In this document: one piece after another, positions 1 through 13,252 of the stretch
Position numbering within the stretch: position 1 is the stretch's first letter
Layout: every line of letters starts with the position of its first letter
Assembly: GCF_051014445.1 (NCBI RefSeq)
Contig: NW_027488368.1
Location: forward strand, 8,246,001-8,310,000
Direction of reading: 5' to 3'
From: Colletes latitarsis
Lineage: Eukaryota > Arthropoda > Insecta > Hymenoptera > Colletidae
DNA: 64,000 bases
Notes under the pieces: generated by a model
What the model was told of the DNA's origin: nothing
Database searches by the model: none
The model's input: the letters and a program-made list of their open reading frames with translations, nothing else
Program-made: the position numbers and the translations under genes

Positions 1-102
1 CTACGTGATCCAAACCAGAAAAAGCCCAGGATCTGGCTACAAGTATGCGAAAAATGCGAAAGTACGAGCCAGATGAGGGCAAATCCCAGACCTGACCGAG
101 AC

Positions 103-278
103 ATAACCGGCGTTATCCTCTAAAATATTAATCGCAACCAGGTTTAATTGACTGTTTCGGTGTGGTACCGCATTACTACGTGATCCAAACCAGAAAAAGG
201 CGAGCATCTGGCCAACAAGTATGCGAAAAATGCGAAAGTATGAGCCAGATAAGGGCAAATCCCAGACCTGACCGAGAC
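103..278 (+). repeat. First complete monomer in the window
   Basis: This 176-bp unit serves as the phase reference for monomer positions. It carries the gtttaattgac, tcggtg and ggtaccgc variants. It is preceded by a partial monomer (1-102), and the array ends with a 141-bp partial monomer from 63860. Confidence 0.95.
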
Positions 279-2037
279 ATAACCGGCGTTATCCTCTAAA
301 ATATTAATCGCAACCAGGTTTAATTGACTGTTTCGGTGTGGAGTCACATTACTACGGGATCCAATCCAGAAAAAACGCTGGATCTGGCCAACAACTATGC
401 GAAAAACGCGAAAGTATGAGCGAGATGATTGCAAATACCAGAACTAACCCAGACATAACCAGCGTTATTCTCTAAAATACTAATCGCAACCAGCTTTTAT
501 TGACTGTTTCGGTGTGGAACCACATTACTACGGGATCCAAACCAGAAAAAGCCCAGGATCTGGCCAACAAGTATGCGAAAAATGCGAAAGTACGAGCCAG
601 ATAAGGGCAAATCCCAGACCTGACCGAGACATAACCGGCGTTATCCTCTAAAATATTAATCGTAACCAGGATTACTTGACTGTTTCGGTGTGGAGTCACA
701 TTACTACGGGATCCAATCCAGAAAAAACGCTGGATCTGGCCAACAAGTATGCGAAAAACGCGAAAGTATGAGCCAGATGATTGCAAATACCATAACTAAC
801 GCAGCCATAACTAGCGTTATCCTCTAAAATACTAATCGGAACAAGCTTTTATTGACTGTTTCAGTGTGGTACCACATTACTACGTGTCACAAACCAGAAA
901 AACCTCAGGATCTCGCGAACAAGTATGCGAAAAATGCGAATGTACGAGCCAGATAAGGGCAAATCCCAGACCTGACCGGGACGTAACCGGCGTTATCCTC
1001 TAAAATATTAATCGCAACCAGGATTAGTTGACTGTTTCGGTGTGGAGTCACATTACTACGGGATCCAATCCAGAAAAAACGCTGGATCTGGCCAACAACT
1101 ATGCGAAAAACGCGAAAGTATGAGCGAGATGATTGCAAATACCAGAACTAACCCAGACATAACCAGCGTTATTCTCTAAAATACTAATCGCAACCAGCTT
1201 TTATTGACTGTTTCAGTGTGGTACCACATTACTACGTGATCCAAACCAGAAAAAGGCCAAGATCTGGCCAACCAGTATGCGAAAAATACGAAAGTACGAG
1301 CCAGATGAGGGCAAATACCAGACCTAACCAAGACATAACCGGCGTTATCCTCTAAAATATTAATCGCAGGCACGTTTAATTGACTGTTTCAGTGTAGTAC
1401 CACATTACTACGTGGTAAAAGCCAGAAAAAAGCCAGGATCTGGCCAACAAGTATGCGAAAAATGCGAAAGTACGAGCCAGATGAGGGCAAATCCCAGTGC
1501 TAACCAAGACATAACCGGCGTTTTCCTCTAAAATATGAATCGCAAGCAGGTTTAATTGTTTGTTTCAGTGTGGTATCACATTACTACGTGATCCAAACCA
1601 GAAAAAGCCCAGGATCTGGCTACATGTATGCGAAAAATGCGAAAGTACGACCCAGATGAGGGCAAATACAACACCTAACCGAGACATAACCGGCGTTATC
1701 CCCTAAAATATTAATCGCAACCAAGTTTAATTTACTGTTCCGGTGTGGCACTGTATTACTACATGATCCAAACCAGAAAAAGGCCAAGATCTGGCCAACA
1801 AGTATGCGAAAAATGCGAAAGTACGAGCCAGATGAGGGAAAATACCAGACCTAACACAGACATAACCGGCGTTATCCTGTAAAATATTAATCGCAACCAG
1901 GTTTAATTGACTGTTTCGGTGTGGAACCACATTACTACGATATCCAAACCAGAAAAAACGCAGGATCTGGCCAACAAGTATGCGAAAAACGCGTAAGTAT
2001 GAGCCAGATGATTGCAAATACCAGAACTGACCCAGAC

Positions 2038-2051
2038 ATAACCAGCGTTAT
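2038..2051. other. Dyad 1 of an exemplar monomer (ATAAC N4 GTTAT)
   Basis: Perfect 5-bp arms flank a 4-base centre at monomer positions 1-14. Most monomers keep the arms although the centre alternates between cggc and cagc, so the arms look more constant than the loop. This exemplar monomer (2038-2213) holds all three dyads described here. Confidence 0.75.
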
Positions 2052-2096
2052 CATCTAAAATGCTAATCGGAACCAGCTTTTATTGACTGTTTCCGT

Positions 2097-2106
2097 GTGG
2101 TACCAC
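2097..2106. other. Dyad 2 of the exemplar monomer (GTGGTACCAC palindrome)
   Basis: A perfect 10-bp palindrome sits at about monomer positions 60-69. Another common variant, cggtgtggtaccg, loses this palindrome but has CGGT/ACCG arms around a 5-base centre. A third variant with ggaaccac has neither. The core GGTACC is a KpnI site. Confidence 0.7.
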
Positions 2107-2133
2107 ATCACTACGTGATCCAAACCAGAAAAA

Positions 2134-2148
2134 GGCCAGGATCTGGCC
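2134..2148. other. Dyad 3 of the exemplar monomer (GGCCAG GAT CTGGCC)
   Basis: Perfect 6-bp arms surround three bases at monomer positions 97-111. This is the strongest dyad in the consensus. It is intact in many monomers, loses a pair in those reading gcccagg, and is mostly lost in those reading acgcagg. Confidence 0.75.
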
Positions 2149-2564
2149 AACGAGTATGCAGGAAATACGAAAGTACGAGCCAGATGATGGCAAATCCCAG
2201 ACCTAACCGAGATATAACCGGCGTTATCCTCTAAAATATTAATCGCAGGCACGTTTAATTGACTGTTTCAGTGTAGTACCACATTACTACGTGGTAAAAG
2301 CCAGAAAAAAGCCAGGATCTGGCCAACAAGTATGCGAAAAATGCGAAAGTACGAGCCAGATGGGGGCAAATCCCAGTGCTAACCAAGACATAACCGGCGT
2401 TATCCTCCAAAATATTAATCGCAATCAGGTTTAATTGACTGTTTCGGCGTGGTACCGCATTACTACGTGATCCAAACCAGAAAAAGGCGAGCATCTGGCC
2501 AACAAGTATGCGAAAAATGCGAAAGTACGAGCCAGATGAGGGCAAATCCCAGACCTAACCGAGA

Positions 2565-2686
2565 TCTGTGTGGAACCACATTACTACGGGATTCAAACAA
2601 GAAAAAACGCAGGATCTGGCCAACCAGTATGCGAAAAACGCGAAAGTATGAGCCAGATGATTGCAAATACCAGAACTGACCCAGAC
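2565..2686 (+). repeat. Truncated monomer with 55-bp deletion, copy 1
   Basis: The junction gaga/tctgtgtgg (2564/2565) joins monomer position 175 directly to position 55, removing the ATAAC/GTTAT dyad and the AT-rich segment. Monomer starts on either side are 297 bp apart instead of 352. The junction creates an AGATCT site. Confidence 0.92.
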
Positions 2687-5049
2687 ATAACCAGCGTTAT
2701 CATCTAAAATGCTAATCGGAACCAGCTTTTATTGACTGTTTCTGTGTGGTACGGCATTACTACGTGATCCAAACCAGAAATATCCCAGGATCTGGCCAAC
2801 AAGTATGCGAAAAAAGGGAAAGTATGTGCCAGATGATTGCAAATACCAGATCTAACCCAAACGTAACCAGCGTTATCCTCCAAAATATTAATCGAAACGA
2901 GGCTTAATTGACTGTTTCGGTGTGGAACCACATTACTACGTGATCCAAACCAGAAAAAGCCCAAGATCTGGCCAACAAGTATGCGAAAAATGCGAAAGTA
3001 CGAGTCAGATGAGGGCAAATCCCAGACCTAACCGAGACATAACCGGCGTTATCCTCCAAAATATTAATCGCAACCAGATTTAATTGACTGTGTCAGTGTG
3101 GTACCACATTACTACGTGATCCAAACCAGAAAAAGCCCAGGATCTGGCTACAAGTATGCGAAAAATGCGAAAGTACGAGCCAGATAAGGGCAAATCCCAG
3201 ACCTGACCGAGACATAACCGGCGTTATCCTCTAAAATATTAATCGTAACCAGGATTAGTTGACTGTTTCGGTGTGGAGTCACATTACTACGGGATCCAAT
3301 CCAGAAAAAACGCTGGATCTGGCCAACAAGTATGCGAAAAACGCGAAAGTATGAGCCAGATGATTGCAAATACCATAACTAACGCAGCCATAACTAGCGT
3401 TATCCTCTAAAATACTAATCGGAACAAGCTTTTATTGACTGTTTCAGTGTGGTACCACATTACTACGTGTCACAAACCAGAAAAACCTCAGGATCTCGCG
3501 AACAAGTATGCGAAAAATGCGAAAGTACGAGCCAGATAAGGGCAAATCCCAGACCTGACCGGGACATAACCGGCGTTATCCTCTAAAATATTAATCGCAA
3601 CCAGGATTAGTTGACTGTTTCGGTGTGGAGTCACATTACTACGGGATCCAATCCAGAAAAAACGCTGGATCTGGCCAACAACTATGCGAAAAACGCGAAA
3701 GTATGAGCGAGATGATTGCAAATACCAGAACTAACCCAGACATAACCAGCGTGATTCTCTAAAATACTAATCGCAACCAGCTTTTATTGACTGTTTCAGT
3801 GTGGTACCACATTACTACGTGATCCAAACCAGAAAAAGGCCAAGATCTGGCCAACCAGTATGCGAAAAATACGAAAGTACGAGCCAGATGAGGGCAAATA
3901 CCAGACCTAACCAAGACATAACCGGCGTTATCCTCTAAAATATTAATCGCAGGCACGTTTAATTGACTGTTTCAGTGTAGTACCACATTACTACGTGGTA
4001 AAAGCCAGAAAAAAGCCAGGATCTGGCCAACAAGTATGCGAAAAATGCGAAAGTACGAGCCCGATGAGGGCAAATCCCAGTGCTAACCAAGACATAACCG
4101 GCGTTTTCCTCTAAAATATGAATCGCAAGCTGGTTTAATTGTTTGTTTCAGTGTGGTACCACATTACTACGTGATCCAAACCAGAAAAAGCCCAGGATCT
4201 GGCTACATGTATGCGAAAAATGCGAAAGTACGAGCCAGATGAGGGCAAATACAACACCTAACCGAGACATAACCGGCGTTATCCCCTAAAATATTAATCG
4301 CAACCAAGTTTAATTTACTGTTCCGGTGTGGCACTGTATTACTACATGATCCAAACCAGAAAAAGGCCAAGATCTGGCCAACAAGTATGCGAAAAATGCG
4401 AAAGTACGAGCCAGATGAGGGAAAATACCAGACCTAACACAGACATAACCGGCGTTATCCTGTAAAATATTAATCGCAACCAGGTTTAATTGACTGTTTC
4501 GGTGTGGAACCACATTACTACGATATCCAAACCAGAAAAAACGCAGGATCTGGCCAACAAGTATGCGAAAAACGCGTAAGTATGAGCCAGATGATTGCAA
4601 ATACCAGAACTGACCCAGACATAACCAGCGTTATCATCTAAAATGCTAATCGGAACCAGCTTTTATTGACTGTTTCCGTGTGGTACCACATCACTACGTG
4701 ATCCAAACCAGAAAAAGGCCAGGATCTGGCCAACGAGTATGCAGGAAATACGAAAGTACGAGCCAGATGAGGGCAAATCCCAGACCTAACCGAGATATAA
4801 CCGGCGTTATCCTCTAAAATATTAATCGCAGGCACGTTTAATTGACTGTTTCGGTGTAGTACCACATTACTACGTGGTAAAAGCCAGAAAAAAGACAGGA
4901 TCTGGCCAACAAGTATGCGAAAAATGCGAAAGTACGAGCCAGATGGGGGCAAATCCCAGTGCTAACCAAGACATAACCGGCGTTATCCTCCAAAATATTA
5001 ATCGCAACCAGGTTTAATTGACTGTTTCGGTGTGGTACCGCATTACTAC

Positions 5050-5225
5050 GCGATGCAATCCAGAAAAAACGCTGGATCTGGCCAACAACTATGCGAAAAA
5101 CGCGAATGTATGAGCCAGGTAAGGGCAAATCCCAGACCTGACCGAGACATAACCGGCGTTATCCTCTAAAATATTAATCGCAACCAGGTTTAATTGACTG
5201 TTTCGGCGTGGTACCGCATTACTAC
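5050..5225 (+). repeat. Extra monomer inserted into copy 2
   Basis: Relative to copy 1, exactly one additional 176-bp unit is present here. It begins with a segment resembling the cgctggatctggccaacaac type seen near 1080 and 380, and carries gtatgagccaggtaagg, which reappears near 12618. Unequal exchange or gene-conversion-like patching from a sister monomer would explain it. Confidence 0.75.
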
Positions 5226-5323
5226 GTGATCCAAACCAGAAAAAGGCGAGCATCTGGCCAACAAGTATGCGAAAAATGCGAAAGTACGAGCCAGATGAGG
5301 GCAAATCCCAGACCTAACCGTGA

Positions 5324-5445
5324 TCTGTGTGGAACCACATTACTACGAGATTCAAACAAGAAAAAACGCGGGATCTGGCCAACCAGTATGCGAAAAACGC
5401 GAAAGTATGAGCCAGATGATTGCAAATACCAGAACTGACCCAGAC
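5324..5445 (+). repeat. Truncated monomer with 55-bp deletion, copy 2
   Basis: Same junction as at 2564/2565, here read as ccgtga/tctgtg with one substitution. It lies in the second 15/16-monomer copy at the expected distance of 2759 bp. Confidence 0.92.
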
Positions 5446-5836
5446 ATAACCAGCGTTATCCTCTAAAATACTAATCGGAACCAGCTTTTATTGACTGTTT
5501 CTGTGTGGTACGGCATTACTACGTGATCCAAACCAGAAATATCCCAGGATCTGGCCAACAAGTATGCGAAAAAAGCGAAAGTATGTGCCAGATGATTGCA
5601 AATACCAGATCTAACCCAAACATAACCAGCGTTATCCTCCAAAATATTAATCGAAACGAGGCTTAATTGACTGTTTCGGTGTGGAACCACATTACTACGT
5701 GATCCAAACCAGAAAAAGCCCAAGATCTGGCCAACAAGTATGCGAAAAATGCGAAAGTACGAGTCAGATGAGGGCAAATCCCAGACCTAACCGAGACATA
5801 ACCGGCGTTATCCTCTAAAATATTAATCGCAACCAG

Positions 5837-7118
5837 GTTTAATTGACTGTTTCCGTGTGGTACCGCATTACTACGTGATCCAAACCAGAAAAAGCCCAAG
5901 ATCTGGCCAACAGGTATGCGAAAAATGCGAAAGTACGAGCCAGATGAGGGCAAATACCAGACCTAACCCAGACAAAACCGGCGTTATCCTCTAAAATATT
6001 AATCTCAACCAGGTTTAATTGACTGTTTCGGTGTGGAACCACATTACTACGGGATCCAAATCAGTAACAGCGCTGGATCTGGGCAACAAGTATGCGAAAA
6101 ACGCGAAAGTATGTGACAGATGATTGCAAATGCCAGACCTAACCCAGACATAACAGGCGTTATCCTCGAAAACATTAATCGAAACCAGGTTTAATTGACT
6201 GTTTTGGTATGCAACGTCATTATTACAGGATCCAAACCAGAAAAAACCCAGCATCTGGCCAACAAGTATGCGAAAAATGCGAAAGCACGAGCCAGATGAG
6301 GGCAAATATCAGACCTAACCCAGACATAACCGGCGTTATTCTCTAAAATATTTATCACAACCAGGTTTAATTGACTGTTTCGGTGCGAAGCCACATTAGT
6401 ACGGGATCCAAACCAGAAAAAACCCAGGATCTGGCCAACAAGTATGCGAAAAATGCCAAAGCACGAGCCAGGTGAGGGCAAATACCAGACCTAACCCAGA
6501 CATAACCGGCGTTATCCTCTAAAATATTAATCGCAACCAGGTTTCATTGACTGTTTCGGTGCGGTACCGCATTACTACTTGGTCCAAGCCAGAAAAAGGC
6601 CAGGATCTGGCCAACAAGTATGCGAAAAATGCGAAGGTACGAGCTTGATGAGGGCACATCCCAGAACTAACCCAGACATAACCGGCGTTATCCTCTAAAA
6701 TATTAGTCGCAACCAGGTTTAATTGACTGTTTCGGTGTGGTACCACATTAGTACGTGATCCAAACCAGAAAAAGGCCAAGATCTGGCGAACAAGTATGCG
6801 AAAAATGCGAAAGTTCGAGCCAGATGAGGGCAAATACCAGACCTAACCAAGACATAACCGGCGATATCTTCTAAAATATTAATCGGAACCAGCTTCTATC
6901 GACTGTTTCAGTGTGGTACTACATTACTCCGTGATCCAAACCAGAAAAAGGCCAAGATCTGGCCAACAAGTATGCGAAACATGCGAAAGTACGAGCCAGA
7001 TGAGGGCAAATACTAGACCTAACCCAGACAAAACCGGCGTTATCCTCTAAAATACTAATCGGAACCAGGTTTAATTGACAGTTTCAGTGTGGTACCACAT
7101 TACTACGTGATCCAAACC
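5837..7118 (+). repeat. Mosaic segment shared with 13.1-14.6 kb and 17 kb
   Basis: Three adjacent pieces each match different places. About 5330-6178 matches 13137-13985; 6178-6638 (tatgcaacgtc and caccgag-type variants) matches 16971-17431; and about 6600-7118 (gagcttgatg, tattagtcgc) matches 14055-14573, two monomers closer than the first piece. The switches fall inside monomers, which points to recombination within the array. Confidence 0.8.
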
Positions 7119-7136
7119 AGAAAAAGCCCAGGATCT

Positions 7137-8074
7137 GGCCAACAAGTATGCGAAAAATGCGAAAGTACGTGCCAGATAAGGGTAATTACCAGACCTAACC
7201 CAGACATAACCGGCGTTATCCTCTAAAATATTAATCGCAACCAGGTTTAATTGACTGTTTCGGTGTGAAGCCACATTACTACGGGATCCAAACCAGAAAG
7301 AGGCCAGGATCTGGCCAACAAGTATGCGAAAAACGCGAAAGTATGAGCCAGATGATTGCAAATACCATAACTAACCCAGACATAACCAGCGTTATCCTCT
7401 AAAATACTAATCGCAACCAGCTTTTATTGACTGTTTCAGTGTGGTACCACATAACTACGTGATCCAAACCAGAAAAAGCCCAGGATCTGGCCAACAAGTA
7501 TGCGAAAAACGCGAAAGTACGAGCCAGATGAGGGCAAATACCAGAACTAACCCAGACATACAGAGTTATCCTCTAAAATACTAATCGGAACCAGCTTCTA
7601 TAGACTGTTTCAGTGTGATACCACATTACTACGTGATCCAAACCAGAAAAAGGCCAAGATCTGGCCAACCAGTATGCGAAAAATGCGAAAGTACGAGCCA
7701 GATGAGGGAAAATCCCAGACCAAACCGAGACATAACCGGCATTATCCTCTAAAATATTAATCGCAACCAGGTTTAATTGACTGTTTCGGTGTGGTACCGC
7801 AATACTACGTGATCCACACCAGAAAAAGGCCAAGATCTGGCCAACAAGTATGCGAAAAATGCGAAAGTACGTGCCAGATAAGGGTAATTACCAGACCTAA
7901 CCCAGACATAACCGGCGTTATCCTCTAAAATATTAATCGCAACCAGGTTTAATTGACTGTTTCGGTGTGAAGCCACATTACTACGGGATCCAAACCAGAA
8001 AGAGGCCAGGATCTGGCCAACAAGTATGCGAAAAACGCGAAAGTATGAGCCAGATGATTGCAAATACCATAACT
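7137..8074 (+). repeat. 4-monomer tandem duplication
   Basis: Positions 7137-7372 and 7839-8074 are near identical at a distance of 702 bp. This is four monomers minus two bases, explained by a 2-bp deletion (acatacagagtt) near 7558. Shared markers are agggtaattacc and agaaagaggcc. Confidence 0.85.
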
Positions 8075-8132
8075 AACCCAGTCATAACCAGCGTTATCCT
8101 CTAAAATACTAAACGGAACAAGCTTTTATTGA

Positions 8133-11100
8133 GTGTTTCAGTGTGGTTCCACATTACTACGTGATATAAACCAGAAAAAGCTCAGGATCTGGCCAACAAG
8201 TATGCGAAAAATGCGAAAGTACGAGCCAGATGAGGGCAAATACCTGAGCTAACCCAGACAAAACCGGCGTTATCCTCTGAAATATTAATCTCAACCAGGT
8301 TTAATTGACTGTTTCGGTGAGGAACCACATTACGACGGGATCCAAACCAGTAGAAACGCAGGATCTGGCCAGCAAGTATGCGAGAAACGCGAAAGTATGA
8401 GCCAGATGATTGCAAATACCATAACTAACCCAGTCATAACCAGCGTTATCCTCTAAAATACTAAACGGAACAAGCTTTTATTGACTGTTTCAGTGTGGTT
8501 CCACATTACTACGTGATATAAACCAGAAAAAGCTCAGGATCTGGCCAACAAGTATGCGAAAAATGCGAAAGTACGTGCCAGATGAGGGTAATTACCAGAA
8601 CTAACCCTGACATAACCAGCGTTATTCTCTAAAATACTAATCGGAACCAGCTTTTATTGACTGTTTCAGTGTGGTACCACATTACTACGTGATCCAAACC
8701 AGAAATATCCCAGGATCTGGCCAACAAGTATGCGAAAAAAGCGAAAGTATGTGCCAGATGATTGCAAATACCAGATCTAACCCAAACATAACCAGCGTTA
8801 TCCTCCAAAATATTAATCGAAACCAGCTTTATTTGACTGTTTCGGTGTGGAACCACATTACTACGGGATCCAATCCAGAAAAAATGCTGGATCTGGCCAA
8901 CAACTATGCGAAAAACGCGAAAGTACGAGCCAGATGAGGGCAAATCCCAGACCTAACCGAGACATAACCGGCGTTATCCTCTAAAATATTAATCGGAACC
9001 GGGTTTAATTGACTGTTGCTGTGTGGAACCACATTACTACGTGATCCAATTCAGAAAAAACGCAGGATCTGGACAGCAAGTATGCGAAAAACGCGAAGGT
9101 ATGACCCAGATGATTGCAAATCCCAGAACTAACCCAGACATAATCAGGGTTATCGTCTGAAATGCTAATCGGAACCAGCTTTCATTGACTGTTTCTGTGT
9201 GGTACCACATTTCTACGGGATGCAAACCAGAAAAACGCCAGGATCTGGCCAACAAGTATGCGAAAAATGCGAAAGTACGAGCCAGATGAGGGCAAATACC
9301 AGACCTAACCCAGACATAACCGGCGTTATCCTCTAAAATATTAATCGCAACCAGGTTTAATTGACTGTTTCGGTGAGGAACCACATTACGACGGGATCCA
9401 AACCAGTAGAAACGCAGGATCTGGCCAGCAAGTATGCGAGAAACGCGAAAGTATGAGCCAGATGATTGCAAATACCATAACTAACCCAGTCATAACCAGC
9501 GTTATCCTCTAAAATACTAATCGGAACAAGCTTTTATTGACTGTTTCAGTGTGGTTCCACATTACTACGTGATATAAACCAGAAAAAGCTCAGGATCTGG
9601 CCAACAAGTATGCGAAAAATGCGAAAGTACGTGCCAGATGAGGGTAATTACCAGAACTAACCCTGACATAACCAGCGTTATTCTCTAAAATACTAATCGG
9701 AACCAGCTTTTATTGACTGTTTCAGTGTGGTTCCACATTACTACGTGATATAAACCAGAAAAAGCTCAGGATCTGGCCAACAAGTATGCGAAAAATGCGA
9801 AAGTACGAGCCAGATGAGGGCAAATACCTGAGCTAACCCAGACAAAACCGGCGTTATCCTCTGAAATATTAATCTCAACCAGGTTTAATTGACTGTTTCG
9901 GTGAGGAACCACATTACGACGGGATCCAAACCAGTAGAAACGCAGGATCTGGCCAGCAAGTATGCGAGAAACGCGAAAGTATGAACCAGATGATTGCAAA
10001 TACCATAACTAACCCAGTCATAACCAGCGTTATCCTCTAAAATACTAAACGGAACAAGCTTTTATTGACTGTTTCAGTGTGGTTCCACATTACTACGTGA
10101 TATAAACCAGAAAAAGCTCAGGATCTGGCCAACAAGTATGCGAAAAATGCGAAAGTACGTGCCAGATGAGGGTAATTACCAGAACTAACCCTGACATAAC
10201 CAGCGTTATTCTCTAAAATACTAATCGGAACCAGCTTTTATTGACTGTTTCAGTGTGGTACCACATTACTACGTGATCCAAACCAGAAATATCCCAGGAT
10301 CTGGCCAACAAGTATGCGAAAAACGCGAAAGTACGATCCAGTTGAGGGCAAATCCCAGACCTAACCGAGACATAACCGGCGTTATCCTCTAAAATATTAA
10401 TCGGAACCGGGTTTAATTGACTGTTGCTGTGTGGAACCACATTACTACGTGATCCAATTCAGAAAAAACGCAGGATCTGGACAGCAAGTATGCGAAAAAC
10501 GCGAAGGTATGACCCAGATGATTGCAAATCCCAGAACTAACCCAGACATAATCAGGGTTATCGTCTGAAATGCTAATCGGAACCAGCTTTCATTGACTGT
10601 TTCTGTGTGGTACCACATTTCTACGGGATGCAAACCAGAAAAACGCCAGGATCTGGCCAACAAGTATGCGAAAAATGCGAAAGTACGAGCCAGATGAGGG
10701 CAAATACCAGACCTAACCCAGACATAACCGGCGTTATCCTCTAAAATATTAATCGCAACCAGGTTTAATTGACTGTTTCGGTGAGGAACCACATTACGAC
10801 GGGATCCAAACCAGTAGAAACGCAGGATCTGGCCAGCAAGTATGCGAGAAACGCGAAAGTATGAGCCAGATGATTGCAAATACCATAACTAACCCAGTCA
10901 TAACCAGCGTTATCCTCTAAAATACTAATCGGAACAAGCTTTTATTGACTGTTTCAGTGTGGTTCCACATTACTACGTGATATAAACCAGAAAAAGCTCA
11001 GGATCTGGCCAACAAGTATGCGAAAAATGCGAAAGTACGTGCCAGATGAGGGTAATTACCAGAACTAACCCTGACATAACCAGCGTTATTCTCTAAAATA

Positions 11101-11344
11101 CTAATCGGAACCAGCTTTTATTGACTGTTTCAGTGTGGTACCACATTACTACGTGATCCAAACCAGAAATATCCCAGGATCTGGCCAACAAGTATGCGAA
11201 AAAAGCGAAAGTATGTGCCAGATGATTGCAAATACCAGATCTAACACAAACATAACCAGCGTTATCCTCCAAAATATTAATCGAAACCAGCTTTATTTGA
11301 CTGTTTCGGTGTGGAACCACATTACTACGGGATCCAATCCAGAA
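8133..11344 (+). repeat. Overlapping 8-, 9- and 14-monomer duplications
   Basis: Positions 8133-8738 match 9717-10322 (1584 bp, nine monomers); 8916-9731 match 10324-11139 (1408 bp, eight monomers); and about 8560-8880 match 11024-11344 (2464 bp, 14 monomers). Markers include gtgatataaacc, gaggaaccacattacgacgg and agaaatatccc. The differing step sizes show successive unequal duplications rather than one fixed higher-order unit. Confidence 0.85.
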
Positions 11345-11959
11345 AAAACGCAGGATCTGGCCAGCAAGTATGCGAAAAACGCGAAGGTATGAGCCAGATG
11401 ATTGCAAATCCCAGAACTAACCCAGACATAATCAGGGTTATCGTCTGAAATGCTAATCGGAACCAGCTTTTATTGGCTGTTTCTGTGTGGTACCACATTT
11501 CTACGGGATGCAAACCAGAAAAACGCCAGGATCTGGCCAACAAGTATGCGAAAAATGCGAAAGTACGAGCCAGATGAGGGCAAATACCAGACCTAACCCA
11601 GACATAACCGGCGTTATCCTCTAAAATATTAATCGCAACCAGGTTTCATTGACTGTTTCGGTGTGGAACCTAATTACTACGAGATCCAAACCAGAAAAAA
11701 ACCCAGGACCTGGCCAACAAGTATGCGAAAAACGCGGAAGTACGAGCCAGATGACGGCAAATCCGAGACCTGACCGAAACATAACCGGCGTTAACCTCTA
11801 AAATACTAATCGGAACCAGCTTTTATTGACTGTTCGGTGTGGAACCACATTACTACGGGATCCAAACCAGAAAAAGGCCAAGATCTGGCCAACCAGTATG
11901 CGAAAAATGCGAAAGTACGAGCCAGATGAGGGCAAATCCCAGTGCTAACCAAGACATAA
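11345..11959 (+). repeat. Transitional monomers
   Basis: The first half, to about 11642, matches 9087-9354 at 2288 bp (13 monomers), sharing taatcagggttatcgtctg. The remainder (about 11643-11959) contains less closely related monomers and leads into the next block. No non-satellite sequence is present. Confidence 0.7.
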
Positions 11960-12833
11960 CCAGCGTTATCTTCCAAAATATTAATCGCAACCAGATTTAA
12001 TTGACTGTGTCAGTGTGGTACCACATTACTACGTGATCCAAACCAGAAAAAGCCCAGGATCTGGCTACAAGTATGCGAAAAATGCGAAAGTACGAGCCAG
12101 ATGAGGGCAAATCCCAGACCTGACCGAGACATAACCGGCGTTATCCTCTAAAATATTAATCGCAACCAGGTTTAATTGACTGTTTCGGTGTGGTACCGCA
12201 TTACTACGTGATCCAAACCAGATAAAGGCGAGCATCTGGCCAACAAGTATGCGAAAAATGCGAAAGTATGTGCCAGATAAGGGCAAATCCCAGACCTGAC
12301 CGAGACATAACCGGCGTTATCCTCTAAAATATTAATCGCAACCAGGTTTAATTGACTGTTTCGGTGTGGAGTCACATTACTACGGGATCCAATCCAGAAA
12401 AAACGCTGGATCTGGCCAACAACTATGCGAAAAACGCGAAAGTATGAGCGAGATGATTGCAAATACCAGAACTAACCCAGACATAACCAGCGTTATTCTC
12501 TAAAATACTAATCGCAACCAGCTTTTATTGACTGTTTCGGTGTGGAACCACATTACTACGGGATCCAAACCAGAAAAAGCCCAGGATCTGGCCAACAAGT
12601 ATGCGAAAAATGCGAATGTATGAGCCAGGTAAGGGCAAATCCCAGACCTGACCGAGACATAACAGGCGTTATCCTCTAAAATATTAATCGCAACCAGGTT
12701 TAATTGACTGTTTCGGCGTGGTACCGCATTACTACGTGATCCAAACCAGAAAAAGGCGAGCATCTGGCCAACAAGTATGCGAAAAATGCGAAAGTACGAG
12801 CCAGATGAGGGCAAATCCCAGACCTAACCGAGA

Positions 12834-12955
12834 TCTGTGTGGAACCACATTACTACGGGATTGAAACAAGAAAAAACGCAGGATCTGGCCAACCAGTATG
12901 CGAAAAACGCGAAAGTATGAGCCAGATGATTGCAAATACCAGAACTGACCCAGAC
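12834..12955 (+). repeat. Truncated monomer with 55-bp deletion, copy 3
   Basis: Junction gaga/tctgtgtgg at 12833/12834 is identical to the one at 2564/2565. The following ttgaaacaag differs from the usual ttcaaacaag by one base. Confidence 0.92.
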
Positions 12956-13130
12956 ATAACCAGCGTTATCATCTAAAATGCTAATCGGAACCAGCTTTTA
13001 TTGACTGTTTCCGTGTGGTACCACATCACTGCGTGATCCAAACCAGAAAAACGCCAGGATCTGGCCAACAAGTATACGAAAAATGCGAATGTACGAGCCA
13101 GATGAGGGCAAATCCCAGACCTAACCGAGA

Positions 13131-13252
13131 TCTGTGTGGAACCACATTACTACGAGATTCAAACAAGAAAAAACGCAGGATCTGGCCAACCAGTATGCGA
13201 AAAACGCGAAAGTATGAGCCAGATGATTGCAAATACCAGAACTGACCCAGAC
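13131..13252 (+). repeat. Truncated monomer with 55-bp deletion, copy 4
   Basis: Same junction at 13130/13131. It lies one full and one truncated monomer after copy 3, so the two form a local 297-bp tandem duplication. Confidence 0.92.

Larger units (their letters stand above)
570..3077 (+). repeat. 15-monomer block, copy 1
   Basis: This segment matches the DNA starting about 3153 at a distance of 2583 bp, which is 14 full monomers plus a 121-bp monomer minus two single-base deletions. From about 2467 the distance changes to 2759, exactly one monomer more, because the second copy has gained a monomer. Rare shared variants confirm descent: attgtttgtttc near 1554/4137, gcaggcacg at 2245/4828, and the shortened monomer at 2565. 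Confidence 0.9.
3153..5836 (+). repeat. 16-monomer block, copy 2 of the left-end tandem pair
   Basis: This is the second copy of the segment at 570-3077, carrying one additional monomer at about 5050-5225. Differences from copy 1 are scattered single bases, so the duplication looks fairly recent. It abuts copy 1, making a tandem pair with a 15/16-monomer unit. Confidence 0.9.

Noticed and set aside
5324..5445. Possible transposon or insertion scar at the truncated monomers
   Set aside because: Both sides remain in satellite sequence with no foreign bases, target duplication or inverted ends. A simple internal deletion explains it.
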